DNA from: Microbacterium foliorum
GTDB lineage: Bacteria; Actinomycetota; Actinomycetes; Actinomycetales; Microbacteriaceae
Direction of reading: 5' to 3'
DNA: 64,000 nt
Assembly: GCF_006385575.1 (NCBI RefSeq)
Contig: NZ_CP041040.1
Coordinates: 2,294,001-2,358,000, forward strand
The notes under the pieces were generated by a model that saw nothing but the letters and a program-made list of their open reading frames with translations, was not told where the DNA came from and did not search any database. Of the stretch, positions 37,235 to 47,106 are shown piece after piece. The position numbers were made by a program, and so were the translations under genes. Each line of letters begins with the position of its first letter. The first letter of the stretch is position 1.

Positions 37235-38283
37235 GGCGCGACTCCGTTCACTGAGAGGGCGCGGGACTCTGGCAGTCCCAGCGCGAGGTTCATGGATTGG
37301 ATGGCAGCGCCTGCGGTGCCCTTGACGAGATTGTCGACCGCGGTGACCACCGTCACACGGTTCGCCGCGCGGTCGATCGCAAGTCCGATCAGCGCGGTGT
37401 TGGCGCCGAGCACATCGGCGGTGCGAGGGAAGTGGCCTGCGGGCAGCAGCTGCACGAAGGTCTCGTCTCCATACGCGTCCTCCCACGCGGCCCGGATCTC
37501 GGCATCGCTGACATCGCCGACGATCGGCGCGGTGGATGTCGCGAGGATGCCCCGCGACATCGGCACGATCACCGGGGTGAACGAGATGCGGATGCCGTCG
37601 GGCTCCGCTCCGGATGCCGCGGCGAGCGCCTGGCGGATCTCGGGGATGTGCCGGTGCGTGCCGCCGACCGCGTACGGGTTGGCGCTGCCGAGGATCTCGC
37701 CGGCGAGCAGATTGGTCTTGAGGCTCTTGCCTGCACCCGACGGGCCGACAGCGAGCACCGAGACGATGTCCCCCGCGTCGATCACTCCCGCGGCGACGCC
37801 GGGAGCAAGGCTCAGACTCACGGTCGAGGCGTTGCACCCGGGGGCGGCGATCCGCTTCGCATCTCGCAGCGTCTCGCGCTGCTTGATCCCGCCGACGAGC
37901 AGCTCGGGGACGCCGTAGGCCCAGGGCTCGTGGAAGTCCCCTCCGTAGAAGGCGTCCCAGGAATCCCGCGAGGTCAGCCGATGATCGGCCCCCGCATCGA
38001 TCACGAGCGGAGTGTCGCCGAGCGCATCCGTGTACTGACCGGACTGGCCGTGCGGCAGAGCCAGGAACACGATGTCGTGCCCGGCGAGCGTCTCGGGCGT
38101 GGTCTCCTGCAGCGTGAGGTGTGCGAGTGACCGCAGGTGCGGTTGATGCTGCACGAGCGGCTGACCGGCGTTCGAGTGCGCCGTCACGGTGCGGATCTCG
38201 ATGTCGGGGTGAGACGCGAGGAGGCGCAGGATCTCGCCGCCCGCATAGCCGGATGCGCCGGAGACGGCGACGGAGTACGTCAT
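37231..38283 (-). CDS. argC: N-acetyl-gamma-glutamyl-phosphate reductase
   Basis: A 350-residue NADPH-dependent reductase and the first gene of the arg operon. N-terminal Rossmann motif [13 protein letters not shown]; catalytic cysteine in [22 protein letters not shown] lies six bases before the ATG, so the transcript may be leaderless; AAGG could alternatively serve as a weak ribosome-binding site. No ArgR box is seen upstream. Confidence 0.96.
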   Translation of the reverse strand: MTYSVAVSGASGYAGGEILRLLASHPDIEIRTVTAHSNAGQPLVQHQPHLRSLAHLTLQETTPETLAGHDIVFLALPHGQSGQYTDALGDTPLVIDAGADHRLTSRDSWDAFYGGDFHEPWAYGVPELLVGGIKQRETLRDAKRIAAPGCNASTVSLSLAPGVAAGVIDAGDIVSVLAVGPSGAGKSLKTNLLAGEILGSANPYAVGGTHRHIPEIRQALAAASGAEPDGIRISFTPVIVPMSRGILATSTAPIVGDVSDAEIRAAWEDAYGDETFVQLLPAGHFPRTADVLGANTALIGLAIDRAANRVTVVTAVDNLVKGTAGAAIQSMNLALGLPESRALSVNGVAP

Positions 38284-38289
38284 TCTTCT

Positions 38290-38295
38290 ACCTTA
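38290..38295 (-). promoter_or_regulatory. TAAGGT -10 element before argC
   Basis: TANNNT hexamer six bases from the argC ATG, reading minus strand. Confidence 0.5.
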
Positions 38296-38435
38296 ACGGT
38301 CGGACCCCGTATCGAACGCGGGGTGCAGTGTCGGGAACCGGGGCGGCGACACCGGCACTCGACCGCCGTGCGTACGCAGGCAGAAGCGCAGGGTCGCCTA
38401 GAGTCGGCGGCCGCTGCGGCGTCGGCGCACGGCGA

Positions 38436-38456
38436 TGACGCTCGGAGCGAGCGTCA
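38436..38456 (-). terminator. Second hairpin after the thiamine fusion gene
   Basis: Perfect 9-base-pair stem TGACGCTCG with the loop GAG. With the hairpin at 38478 it forms a tandem pair in the gap before argC. Confidence 0.45.
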
Positions 38457-38477
38457 GAGGAGCGGTGGCGGCCGAAG

Positions 38478-38513
38478 GCATGCCGCGACGATAGCGCGCT
38501 CGTCGCGGCATGC
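38478..38513 (-). terminator. Hairpin terminator after the ThiE-ThiD-TenA gene
   Basis: Perfect 14-base-pair stem GCATGCCGCGACGA with an eight-base loop, 14 bases past the stop codon. Confidence 0.75.
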
Positions 38514-38527
38514 GCAAATCCGCTCCG

Positions 38528-40678
38528 TCATGCAGAGATCGCGGTGCCGAACGGCGCGGCGAAGAAGGCGAGCTCGTGAGCGCTCGACGTCTCGAATGCC
38601 CGGAGCATCCGCGCATGAACAGCGGAGGACGCCGCTGCCGCTGTCGCCGCGACATAGGCGATCGCCTGATCGGTCGCCGCCACGAACGCGGGGTCGGCGT
38701 AGGTCGCGAGCCATGAGGCGTACGGATGCCGGGGGTCACGGGCGAACTCGCCGAACTCCCCCGCATGCAGACGTCGACCGAGATCGGTGTAGAGCCAGAA
38801 ACACGGCAGCACGGCCGCGATCAGCTCGGCGTAGTCGCCGCCGAAGGCGACGGATCGCAGATGGTCGAGGTAGGCGACCGTCGCCGGCGCGGGTACGGCC
38901 GCGAAGGTGCCGGCATCCACCCCCGCACCGGGCGTCAGCCAGGATGCGTGCAGTTCGAGCTCGCCGACGATCGCACCGTCGGCCGAATGCGCCCAGAACG
39001 CCTGCTCGTGTGGCGTGGGAGCGAGCCGAGAGGCCTCGGCGAGCACGCGGGAGTAGTCGCGGAGGTACAGCGCATCCTGTGCGAGGTAGAACAGGAACGG
39101 CTCCCGCTCGAGGGTTCCGTCGGCGAGTCCCCGGATGAAGGGCAGGCCGTCGATCCCCGACCGCACGCCAGCCGTGCGCTGCCACCACTCTGCGCGGATC
39201 TGCTCCGGCGTCGTGCGCGTCTCGACTCCACCGCGCTGCCAGAGACCTGCGAAGTGGTTGATCGGTCCGTGACCTCGGCCGACGTGCAGGCTCTCGCTCT
39301 CCCGCAGTGCCTCGCGCAGCCACGACCGTGTCGAGTCGACGGCCTCGATGGGCGTCTCGCCGCGGGCGAGACGGGTGGCCAGCGCGGAAGACAGCGAGCA
39401 GCCGGTGCCGTGCGTGTTCGCGGTGCGGATGCGCGAGCCCGGGTACTCCTCTCGCACTCCCCGAGCGACGTCGACGATCCCGTCCGGCACCTCGTCGCCC
39501 TCGAGGTGCCCGCCCTTGACGAGCACCGCGGCGTCGATACGCGATGACAGCTCCTCTGCCGCGGCGAGCGCGTCGTCCCATCCCGAGATCGAGCGTCCTG
39601 CCAGCACCGCGAGTTCTCCGAGGTTGGGCGTCACGACATGGGCGCGTTCGAGCAGCGAGCGCAGCGCGGCCTCCGCATCCTGATCGAGCAGCCTGTCGCC
39701 GCTGGTGGCCACCATGACCGGGTCGAGCACGACGATCGGCGGGCGCACGGCGCCGAGCCAGTCTGCGACGGTGCGGATGACGTCGGCGTTCGCGAGCATC
39801 CCGATCTTCACCGCGTCGATGATGATGTCGTCCGAGATCGCGTCGAGCTGCTCCCGGAGGAATGTCGCCGGTGGCACGTGCACTCCGCGCACCCCGACGG
39901 TGTTCTGGGCGGTGAGGGCCGTGAGCACGGCCATGCCGTACCCGCCGTTGGCGGCGATCGACTTGAGATCCGCCTGGATCCCCGCACCGCCCGAGGGATC
40001 ACTGCCTGCGATGCTGAGCACCCGCGGCGTGCCGGATGCCCGCCAGCGGCGCACGAAGTCGGCCGCGGCGCGGGCCGGATCCTCCGCCGCGCACAGCGCC
40101 GACACGACGGCGAGTCCTGCGGCACCCGCATCGCGAAGCGACTCGGTGTCATCGATGCCGACTCCACCGATCGCGACGCACGGGAGCGTCGTCGTCTCGG
40201 CGAGGGCACGGAAGCCCTCGACACCGAGGGCCGGCGGGTGGTCGGGCTTGGTGTGGGTGGGGCGGATCACTCCGACGCCCAGGTAGTCGACCGTGCCGAG
40301 CGGCAGCGCACGCACAGCGTCGAAGTGCTCCTGGCTGTTCGCGGTCAGGCCGATGAGAGCCTCGGGCCCGAGGGCTGCGCGCGCCCGCAGCACGGGGGCG
40401 TCTCCCTGTCCGAGATGCACCCCGTCGACCCTTGCGCCCCGCTCACGCGCCGCGAGAGCAGCATCGAGGCGGTCGTTCACCACGAGCAGTGCTCGTCCGT
40501 CGATCATCTGCGAGAGCTCGACGAGCTGAGCGACGATCTCGGCATCCGCCGCGGTCTTGTCGCGCAGCTGCACGATCCGCACACCGCCGTCGACGGCCTG
40601 CCGCACGGTCTCCACGATGCCCCGATCACCGCAGAGTCCGGGATCCGTCACGAGATACAGCGAGAGATCCGCGATCAC
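38528..40678 (-). CDS. Trifunctional thiamine enzyme ThiE-ThiD-TenA
   Basis: A 716-residue fusion. Residues 1 to about 215 are thiamine-phosphate synthase ([43 protein letters not shown]). From about 218 ThiD, the hydroxymethylpyrimidine (phosphate) kinase, begins [24 protein letters not shown] and includes [15 protein letters not shown]. From about 500 to the end is TenA/thiaminase II with the catalytic Cys in VLPCFWLY. Together they make and couple the pyrimidine half of thiamine and salvage degraded pyrimidine. Start is GTG overlapping the thiM stop as GTGA; regulated by the TPP riboswitch upstream of thiM. Confidence 0.95.
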   Translation of the reverse strand: MIADLSLYLVTDPGLCGDRGIVETVRQAVDGGVRIVQLRDKTAADAEIVAQLVELSQMIDGRALLVVNDRLDAALAARERGARVDGVHLGQGDAPVLRARAALGPEALIGLTANSQEHFDAVRALPLGTVDYLGVGVIRPTHTKPDHPPALGVEGFRALAETTTLPCVAIGGVGIDDTESLRDAGAAGLAVVSALCAAEDPARAAADFVRRWRASGTPRVLSIAGSDPSGGAGIQADLKSIAANGGYGMAVLTALTAQNTVGVRGVHVPPATFLREQLDAISDDIIIDAVKIGMLANADVIRTVADWLGAVRPPIVVLDPVMVATSGDRLLDQDAEAALRSLLERAHVVTPNLGELAVLAGRSISGWDDALAAAEELSSRIDAAVLVKGGHLEGDEVPDGIVDVARGVREEYPGSRIRTANTHGTGCSLSSALATRLARGETPIEAVDSTRSWLREALRESESLHVGRGHGPINHFAGLWQRGGVETRTTPEQIRAEWWQRTAGVRSGIDGLPFIRGLADGTLEREPFLFYLAQDALYLRDYSRVLAEASRLAPTPHEQAFWAHSADGAIVGELELHASWLTPGAGVDAGTFAAVPAPATVAYLDHLRSVAFGGDYAELIAAVLPCFWLYTDLGRRLHAGEFGEFARDPRHPYASWLATYADPAFVAATDQAIAYVAATAAAASSAVHARMLRAFETSSAHELAFFAAPFGTAISA

Positions 40679-41523
40679 AGCGTGCGCTCCTCGACCCGTG
40701 CGGCCGCAGCGACCTGCTCCGATGTGATGGCGGCGAGCGCATCGAGCAGCGCGACCGCGAAGCTCCCCGGCCCTGCCGCACGGGCCGCGGCGTGCTCGGC
40801 GGCGACCGTGTAGATCAGACTCGCCGAGGCCACTGCGGTGAGCGGATCGGTGCGCGACTCGCGCGCCGATCCGAGGAAGGCCGCCATCACGGCGCCCAGC
40901 GCGCACCCGCCGCCGGTGACCCGGGTGAGCATCTCGTGTCCGTTGGCGATGCGCACCACGCGCAGGCCGTCGGTGATGAGGTCGACCGGCCCCGAGACCG
41001 CGACGACCGATCCGTGCCGGGCGGCGAGCGCCAGCGCCGCCTCCTCAGCGGCATCCGTGCTGTCGGTGGCATCGACGCCTCGGCCGCCCGCACTGAGCCC
41101 CGCCAGGGCGAGGATCTCAGACGCGTTTCCTCGTATGGCGGTGGGGCGCGACGCGGTCAGCTCGTGCGCCAGCGCAGTGCGCACGGGCAGGGCTCCGATC
41201 GCGACGGGGTCGAGGACCCAGGGGGTCCCCGCCGTCGCCGCACCGTCGACGGCCTCGAGACTCGCGGCCCGCTGCTCTGGCGTGGGCGTGCCGAGGTTGA
41301 TCAGCAGTCCGGATGCCACCCCCGCGAAGAGGCCGGACTCGCCGACGATGTCGACCATCGCCGGGGCCGCGCCGAGGGCGAGCAGCACGTTGGCGGTGAA
41401 CCCCGTGACGACGCTGTTCGTGATGCAGTGGGTCAGCGGCGGTCTCTCGCGGAGCACGGACAGCAGCTCGGTGGCCGACGCCGCCAGGGTCGATTCGGAT
41501 TGTGGACGCAGACGATCGCTCAA
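40675..41523 (-). CDS. thiM: Hydroxyethylthiazole kinase
   Basis: A 282-residue ribokinase-fold kinase phosphorylating the thiazole moiety for thiamine salvage. Hallmarks are [21 protein letters not shown] near residue 31 and [17 protein letters not shown] near the end with the active-site Cys. The start is TTG, set by AGGGA seven bases upstream; that AGGGA is also the 3' end of the TPP riboswitch, so ligand binding can block translation. A nearby ATG (41531) is out of frame and opens only three codons ending in TGA that overlaps the TTG. Confidence 0.93.
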   Translation of the reverse strand: MSDRLRPQSESTLAASATELLSVLRERPPLTHCITNSVVTGFTANVLLALGAAPAMVDIVGESGLFAGVASGLLINLGTPTPEQRAASLEAVDGAATAGTPWVLDPVAIGALPVRTALAHELTASRPTAIRGNASEILALAGLSAGGRGVDATDSTDAAEEAALALAARHGSVVAVSGPVDLITDGLRVVRIANGHEMLTRVTGGGCALGAVMAAFLGSARESRTDPLTAVASASLIYTVAAEHAAARAAGPGSFAVALLDALAAITSEQVAAAARVEERTL

Positions 41524-41527
41524 TGCG

Positions 41528-41605
41528 ACATCCCTTCGCTAGTACGAACTAGATCAGGTTCGACGGGTCTGTTCTCAGCCGCGGATGCGGCACCCCGTGT
41601 CACTG
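41528..41605 (-). promoter_or_regulatory. TPP riboswitch (THI element)
   Basis: Minus-strand blocks in the right order: ACGGGGTGC, CTGAGA, ACCCGTCGAACCTGATC, GTACTAGCGAAGGGA. The thiamin-pyrophosphate-binding THI box leads straight into the thiM ribosome-binding site, consistent with translational control of thiM and the downstream fusion gene. Confidence 0.95.
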
Positions 41606-41628
41606 ATCGCAGTCTAGCGAGGCCGCCG

Positions 41629-42594
41629 TCAGCCGAGCAGCTGCAGCAGTGCGAGTTCCTCGGCCCGTGTCAGACCGGCCCTCCGCTCGCGATCGATGCC
41701 GCGCACTCGCTCATCTTCGACCACGGCAGCGATCGTCTCGTCGAGCGGGCGCAGCTCGCCCCCGGCCGCCCGGTAGCGCGCGTTCGACCTCGTCATGAAA
41801 CCCGTCATCTCGCTCGGCAGCCACAGGGGCAGCGATCGCTCCCCCGCCCAGTACTCCACGTCATTCGCGACGAGCAGGTCATCCGCCGCCGTCACCGTGT
41901 GTCCACGGTGTCCGGAGTGTCTGCGCACGGCGTCGAGGACCTCGCTCAGCGGATGCCTGTCGCCGATCGTGTTGATCACGCCGGTCGCCGCCGTCGTGGC
42001 GATGAACTCCGAGAGATCGTCGACGTCGATGACCTGTGCGTCCCGCCCCTCAGCGGGAGGGAGCAGCACGGGGCCGTCTTCGGCACGCAGGAACGCGGCC
42101 GCCCAGTACCCGAAGCGATCGCTCGGGTCGCCCTCGCCGACGATCAGGCCAGGACGCACGATCAACGTGCGCTCTCCGAGGGCGCGAACCGCATTCTCGG
42201 CGGCGACCTTCTGCGCCCCGTACTCGTACTCGTCTCCCGGGTCGGCGGGCTGGTGCAGCGGCGCGGACTCGTCCGCCCCGACCGTCTCGTCATCGGAGTA
42301 CGCCGAGACCGACGACACGTAGGTCCACCGCGCGGCTCTCTCACCGAGCGCCTCGACCGCCCCCGCGACGTGCGCCGCATTCGACGAGACGTCGACCACG
42401 TGGTCCCAGTCGCGACCCCGGACGGCGTCGTACGCGTCAGCGCCGTCGCGATCGGCAAGAACCAGGCTCGCGCCCTCAGGTGACGGCCGCCCACCTCGCG
42501 CGAGGCACATCACTGTCGCCCCGTTCATGAGCAGGCGTCTGGCGATGCGGCCGGACAGCCAGCCGGTTCCGCCGAGGATGAGAACGTCGGTCAT
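41629..42594 (-). CDS. NAD-dependent epimerase/reductase-like protein
   Basis: A 321-residue extended short-chain dehydrogenase. The Rossmann loop is GGTGWLSGRIARRLL at residues about 7-21; YVSSVSAYSD and a YEYGAQKVAAEN segment give the Ser and Tyr-x-x-x-Lys-type catalytic region (here YGAQK). NAD(P) binding is clear, the substrate is not. It follows the DUF402 gene by 63 bases with no strong own promoter and is followed by the thiamine riboswitch. Confidence 0.85.
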   Translation of the reverse strand: MTDVLILGGTGWLSGRIARRLLMNGATVMCLARGGRPSPEGASLVLADRDGADAYDAVRGRDWDHVVDVSSNAAHVAGAVEALGERAARWTYVSSVSAYSDDETVGADESAPLHQPADPGDEYEYGAQKVAAENAVRALGERTLIVRPGLIVGEGDPSDRFGYWAAAFLRAEDGPVLLPPAEGRDAQVIDVDDLSEFIATTAATGVINTIGDRHPLSEVLDAVRRHSGHRGHTVTAADDLLVANDVEYWAGERSLPLWLPSEMTGFMTRSNARYRAAGGELRPLDETIAAVVEDERVRGIDRERRAGLTRAEELALLQLLG

Positions 42595-42657
42595 GCACCC
42601 ATGCCACCATCTTCGCCGCGCAAGGGGAAGTGTCATCCGCTCACGGCGGATGCCGGT

Positions 42658-43374
42658 TCACCGCGTGCGGAGGTCGGACAGCCCCATCAGCTCCGGGACG
42701 GACCAGGAAGGATCAGGCCGCCAGTCTCGCCATTCCTCGGCGAACGGCCAGTCTCCATCACGGAAAGAGGCGATCGCCGCATCTGCGTGCCGCTCGATCT
42801 GCGCCGCCTGCTCGGACGTGAGGCGGCCCTGCTCGACGGCTGCGATGAGCTCGTCCTCATCCTTCAGATGCACTCGACCGTCCGGCTCGATCTCGACGTC
42901 GAGGATGTGGTCCGACGAGTACGTGTCACGGTCGGTGCGCAGATGGGCGTTCTCGAGGTTCACGTACCAGCCGGCGAACTGCCAGTCAGAACCGTCGGCC
43001 TCGCTCCAGAAGAGCCAGACCGACCATGCAGCACCCGCAGGGGCGATGCGGAGGATGCCGTTGCCCCACCACTCCTCGATGATCCGCGACCGCGGTTCGA
43101 GCCATCGCCGCTCGAGCGGAACCGTCCGGACCCGTTCGCCGGCAGGAGTGCCCTGCCCCTCCTGCAGCGTGCCCGGGGCGAGCCAGGCGACGAGGCCGCG
43201 CTCGTCGTCGCGGACCACTCGCACGGGTGTGATCGTCGAGGCGTCTCCGGGCTGCCACCCCGGCTTCCGGTAGTGCCAGGAGATCTGATCACCCGGTGCG
43301 AGGAACGGCGCCTCGCCCATCGGTCGGACGCCTTCGGGAACCGCCGCAGGCGTGCTGTGGGGAAGGATGCTCAT
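42658..43374 (-). CDS. DUF402 family protein
   Basis: A 238-residue DUF402 protein, with the family block SDWQFAGWYVNLENAHLRTDRDTYSSDHILDVEI where Asp/Glu residues bind a divalent metal in FomD-like nucleotide hydrolases, and ending in acidic helices (EEQAAQIERHADAAIASF). Members include nucleoside-phosphate hydrolases. TACCGT lies six bases before the ATG (43374), suggesting a leaderless start; the preceding GTG codon is a less likely start. It follows the pheT terminator. Confidence 0.88.
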   Translation of the reverse strand: MSILPHSTPAAVPEGVRPMGEAPFLAPGDQISWHYRKPGWQPGDASTITPVRVVRDDERGLVAWLAPGTLQEGQGTPAGERVRTVPLERRWLEPRSRIIEEWWGNGILRIAPAGAAWSVWLFWSEADGSDWQFAGWYVNLENAHLRTDRDTYSSDHILDVEIEPDGRVHLKDEDELIAAVEQGRLTSEQAAQIERHADAAIASFRDGDWPFAEEWRDWRPDPSWSVPELMGLSDLRTR

Positions 43375-43445
43375 CACGACACGGTACCCCCGGGTCTCGA
43401 CGGGTTCAGGTCGGCTCGGCGGTGTCGACCACATCCAGGTCGAAC

Positions 43446-43478
43446 GCGGACTGCATCCCATAGTGGGATGCAGTCCGC
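43446..43478 (-). terminator. Hairpin terminator after pheT
   Basis: Perfect 15-base-pair stem GCGGACTGCATCCCA with the three-base loop TAG, 11 bases beyond the pheT stop. Confidence 0.8.
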
Positions 43479-43489
43479 GCCGTGTTGCG

Positions 43490-45994
43490 TCAGTCGCGCA
43501 GCGTCGCGCCGAAGCGCGCGGCGGCGACAGCGACACCCGCGAGCTTCGCCTCGGTCGCCTCCGCCGCGGTGAGCGTGCGATCGCCGGCGCGGAACCGCAG
43601 CGCGAAGGTCAGACTTTTCTCGCCGTCGGCGACTCCGTCGCCGCGATAGTCGTCGACGAGACGGATCGCCTCGAGAAGTGCACCTGCACCCTCGGCCAGC
43701 GCGGTCTTGATCTCGCCGGCGGGGACGTCAGCCCCCAGCACCAGCGACACGTCCTGCGTGGCGGCGGGGAACGTCGACAGCGAGGCGGCGACAGCTCGGC
43801 CGCCCCCGAGCGCAAGGATCTGATCCAGGTCGAGTTCGAGCACGGTCGCGCGACCCGGCAGGTCTGCGCCCGCTGCGACGTCGGGGTGGAGTTCTCCGAC
43901 ATAGCCGACCTCGACGCCACCGACCGAAAGCACGCCGGTGCGCCCCGGGTGCAGCGCCGCACGCTGACCCTGTGCCACCGCGATGTCGACCCCGGCAGCC
44001 GCGGCGATGACGCGAGCCGCATCCAGGGCCTCCGACAGACCCGCCGCTTCAGCCGCACGGCCGGGCTGGCGTGCCACGACATTTCCGGTGAACAGTGCCG
44101 CGACGTGACGGTGCTGCGGCGGGATCGACGCGTTCAGCGCCGCGAGGGTCTCGTCCGAAGGACGCACGCCGAGCGGCGGAACCTCATCGGTGCCGTACTC
44201 GACACCCGGCTCGGGCAGGAACACGACCCCGGTCTCGAACAGAGCGAGATCCGTGAGGCCGCGCGAGATGTTGCGGTGCGCGGTCTGCAGCAGGCCGGGA
44301 ATGAGCGAGCGGCGCAGGAAGGGGGCCGAGCCGTCGAGCGGGTTAGCGAGTCGGATGCTGGGCAGATGCTCGCCCGACGCCGATCCGTGCAGATCATTGT
44401 CAGCCTCGGTCGTGAAGGGGAACGAGGGCGTCTCGACGAGACCGGCGGCAGCCAGCGCATCGGACACTCGGCGACGACCCTGCTGGTGCGGGGTGAGCCC
44501 GCGGCCGGAGGGAGGCGTCGGCAGCACCGAGGGGATGCGGTCGAGTCCGTGGATGCGTGCGACCTCTTCGGCGAGGGACCACTTGTCGGTGAGGTCGGGG
44601 CGCCAGGTCGGCGGGATGACGGTCCAACCGGCATCCGCCTCTGTGACCTCGCCGCCGATCGTCGTGAGGGCTCCCACGATCTCGTCGTCGCTGTAGTCGA
44701 CGCCGATGAGCCCCTGCACGAAGCCCTTCGGCAGGTCGATGTCGGAGACGAACACCTCGGCGAACAGGGCGCCGCCCTCTTCGGTGAGAGTGCCGCCGGC
44801 GAGTTCGACCATCAGATCAGCCGCACGCCGCGCTGCGACGAACGGCACGAGCGGGTCGACTCCGCGCTCGAAGCGCTTGGACGCCTCGCTGGGCAGCTTG
44901 TGACGACGAGCGGTGCGGGCGATCGTGATCGGGTCGAACGTCGCCGCCTCGATGAGCACGTTCTTCGTGGTGTCGCTCATCTCGGTCGTGCCGCCGCCCA
45001 TGACGCCGGCGAGACCGATCGGGCCCGACTCGTCGGTGATGAGCAGATCCTCGACGTGCAGGTTGCGCTCCTGGCCGTCGAGCGTCGTCATCTTCTCACC
45101 GGGGGTCGCGCGGCGGACCGTGATGCTTCCGGCGAGCTTGTCGAGGTCGTATCCGTGCAGCGGCTGGCCGAGCTCGAGCATCACGTAGTTGGTGATGTCG
45201 ATCAGGATCCCCAGCGAGCGCATGCCTGCGAGGGAGAGTCGGGCGATCATCCACGGCGGAGTCGGACGCGACGGGTCGACATCACGGACGACACGGGTGA
45301 CGAACTCGCTCGCCCCGACGCGCCCACGGACCGGCGCCACGTCGTCGACGATCGCCGTGTGACCGGTGCCGGGCTGGAGTTCGGCGAAGTCACGATCCGC
45401 GGGGTCGCGGAACGTCGCTCCGGTGGCGTGCGAATACTCGCGCGCGACACCTCGGAGCGAGAACGCGTAGCCGCGGTCGGGGGTGACGTTGATCTCGACA
45501 GCGACGTCGTCGAGTCCGAGCAGGCTGATCGCGTCGGTGCCGACAGGGGCGTCGATTCCGAGATCGGCGAGCACGAGGATGCCGTTGTGCTCGTCGCCGA
45601 GGCCCAGCTCACGCGCCGAGGCGATCATGCCGTCCGATACATGACCGTAGGTCTTGCGTGCGGCGATCGGGAACGGCCCGGGCAGCACCGCACCAGGCAA
45701 GGTCACGACGACCTTGTCTCCGGCGACGAAGTTGTGCGCTCCGCAGACGATTCCGCGGATGCCGCCGTTCGCCTCGCCGACGTCGACCTGGCACCAGTTG
45801 ATCGTCTTGCCGTTGGACTGCGGCTCGGCTTCGAGAGACACGACCTGTCCGACCACGACGGGACCCGAGATCTCGAAGCGGTGGACGTCTTCCTCTTCGA
45901 AGCCGACGGTGACCATCGCCGCCAGAACATCCTCGGGCGTCGCATCCGCTGCCAGATCGACGTACTCACGCAGCCACGAAAGCGGGACGCGCAT
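43490..45994 (-). CDS. pheT: Phenylalanyl-tRNA synthetase beta subunit
   Basis: An 834-residue subunit of the class II heterotetramer. It begins MRVPLSWLREYVDL, has the EMAP/OB-like tRNA-binding domain (VVGQVVSLEAEPQSNGKTINWCQVDVG), the B3/B4 editing region, the B5 domain and a C-terminal anticodon-binding FDX-ACB domain ending RFGATLRD. ATG 45994 follows directly on a GTG that overlaps the pheS stop; either may start translation. Terminated by the hairpin at 43446. Confidence 0.97.
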   Translation of the reverse strand: MRVPLSWLREYVDLAADATPEDVLAAMVTVGFEEEDVHRFEISGPVVVGQVVSLEAEPQSNGKTINWCQVDVGEANGGIRGIVCGAHNFVAGDKVVVTLPGAVLPGPFPIAARKTYGHVSDGMIASARELGLGDEHNGILVLADLGIDAPVGTDAISLLGLDDVAVEINVTPDRGYAFSLRGVAREYSHATGATFRDPADRDFAELQPGTGHTAIVDDVAPVRGRVGASEFVTRVVRDVDPSRPTPPWMIARLSLAGMRSLGILIDITNYVMLELGQPLHGYDLDKLAGSITVRRATPGEKMTTLDGQERNLHVEDLLITDESGPIGLAGVMGGGTTEMSDTTKNVLIEAATFDPITIARTARRHKLPSEASKRFERGVDPLVPFVAARRAADLMVELAGGTLTEEGGALFAEVFVSDIDLPKGFVQGLIGVDYSDDEIVGALTTIGGEVTEADAGWTVIPPTWRPDLTDKWSLAEEVARIHGLDRIPSVLPTPPSGRGLTPHQQGRRRVSDALAAAGLVETPSFPFTTEADNDLHGSASGEHLPSIRLANPLDGSAPFLRRSLIPGLLQTAHRNISRGLTDLALFETGVVFLPEPGVEYGTDEVPPLGVRPSDETLAALNASIPPQHRHVAALFTGNVVARQPGRAAEAAGLSEALDAARVIAAAAGVDIAVAQGQRAALHPGRTGVLSVGGVEVGYVGELHPDVAAGADLPGRATVLELDLDQILALGGGRAVAASLSTFPAATQDVSLVLGADVPAGEIKTALAEGAGALLEAIRLVDDYRGDGVADGEKSLTFALRFRAGDRTLTAAEATEAKLAGVAVAAARFGATLRD

Positions 45995-47034
45995 CACACC
46001 ACCATCCCGTACTGCTCGCTGAATCGGACATCGCCCTCTGCCATGTCACGCATGTCCTGCACATCGCTGCGGAACATGAGTCCTCGCTCGACACCCATAC
46101 CGAAAGCGAAGCCGCTGTATACATCGGGGTCGATTCCCGCGGCGCGGAGCACGTTGGGGTTGATTATTCCGCAGCCACCCCACTCGATCCAGCGGGCGCC
46201 GCCCTTGAAGGTCGGGTGCCACAGGTCGAGCTCGGCCGACGGCTCGGTGAAGGGGAAGAAGTTCGTGCGGAAGCGCGTCTTGGCCTCCGGGCCGAAGAGC
46301 TGACGCGCGACGTGGTCGAGAGTGCCCTTGAGGTGCGCCATAGAGATGTCCTTGTCGACGACCAGGCCCTCGAATTGCGTGAACACCGGAAGATGCGTCG
46401 CGTCGAACTCGTCGGTGCGGTACACGCGACCGGGGCAGAGCACGTAGATCGGCACGTCGCGGTCGAGCATCGAGCGCACCTGCACGGGGCTCGTGTGCGT
46501 GCGCATCACGAGGTGACGCGACGGCGGGTCGACGTAGAACGTGTCCTGCTCCTGGCGAGCGGGGTGATCGACATCGAAGTTCAGAGCGTCGAAGTTGAAC
46601 CACTCGTGCTCGAGCTCAGGCCCCTCCGCGATCTCCCAGCCCATGCCGACGAAGATGTCCGAGATCTGCTCGCTGAGGAGAGTCAGCGGATGCCGCGCCC
46701 CGACGCGCGTGCGCGAGGGGACGGCGGTGATGTCGACGCGCTCTGATTCGAGACGGGCTGCGACCTCTGCGGCGGCGAGCTCCTCCTCTTTGGCGGCGAG
46801 GGCCTTCGTGACCTGTCCGCGGCCCTGGCCGACGAGCTTGCCGAAGGACGCCTTGTTCTCAGGGGCCACCTGACGCATCGACGCGTTCAGGACGGCCAGC
46901 GGAGAACCGTCTGCGACATGAGCGGCTCTCGCCGCCTTCAGCTCGGTGGTATCGGCGGCAGCGTTGATCGCTTCGAGCGCAGCCGCGACGGCGGCTTCGA
47001 CCGCTTCCGGGGTGATTTCGGGAGACTCAGACAC
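45994..47034 (-). CDS. pheS: Phenylalanyl-tRNA synthetase alpha subunit
   Basis: A 346-residue catalytic subunit. Class II motif 2 is in FRTDEFDATHLPVFTQFEGLVVD and motif 3 in GFAFGMGVERGLMFR; the N-terminal coiled coil (about residues 1-90) binds tRNA. TAGACT lies eight bases before the GTG start, so the leader is at most very short. Downstream overlap with pheT couples the two subunits. Confidence 0.96.
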   Translation of the reverse strand: MSESPEITPEAVEAAVAAALEAINAAADTTELKAARAAHVADGSPLAVLNASMRQVAPENKASFGKLVGQGRGQVTKALAAKEEELAAAEVAARLESERVDITAVPSRTRVGARHPLTLLSEQISDIFVGMGWEIAEGPELEHEWFNFDALNFDVDHPARQEQDTFYVDPPSRHLVMRTHTSPVQVRSMLDRDVPIYVLCPGRVYRTDEFDATHLPVFTQFEGLVVDKDISMAHLKGTLDHVARQLFGPEAKTRFRTNFFPFTEPSAELDLWHPTFKGGARWIEWGGCGIINPNVLRAAGIDPDVYSGFAFGMGVERGLMFRSDVQDMRDMAEGDVRFSEQYGMVV

Positions 47035-47106
47035 GAGACACGAGTCTACCGGGGGTCGCGGATCACGATCTCACGCAGGCCTTTCGATCTGCGTCACGAC
47101 AGTGCC

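Noticed and set aside
38398..38481. 27-codon minus-strand frame in the gap before argC
   Set aside because: No ribosome-binding site, arginine-rich composition typical of random GC sequence, and it overlaps two terminator-like hairpins.
43352..46303. 983-residue plus-strand open frame opposite pheT/pheS
   Set aside because: Shadow of pheT and pheS, which are fully conserved on the other strand.
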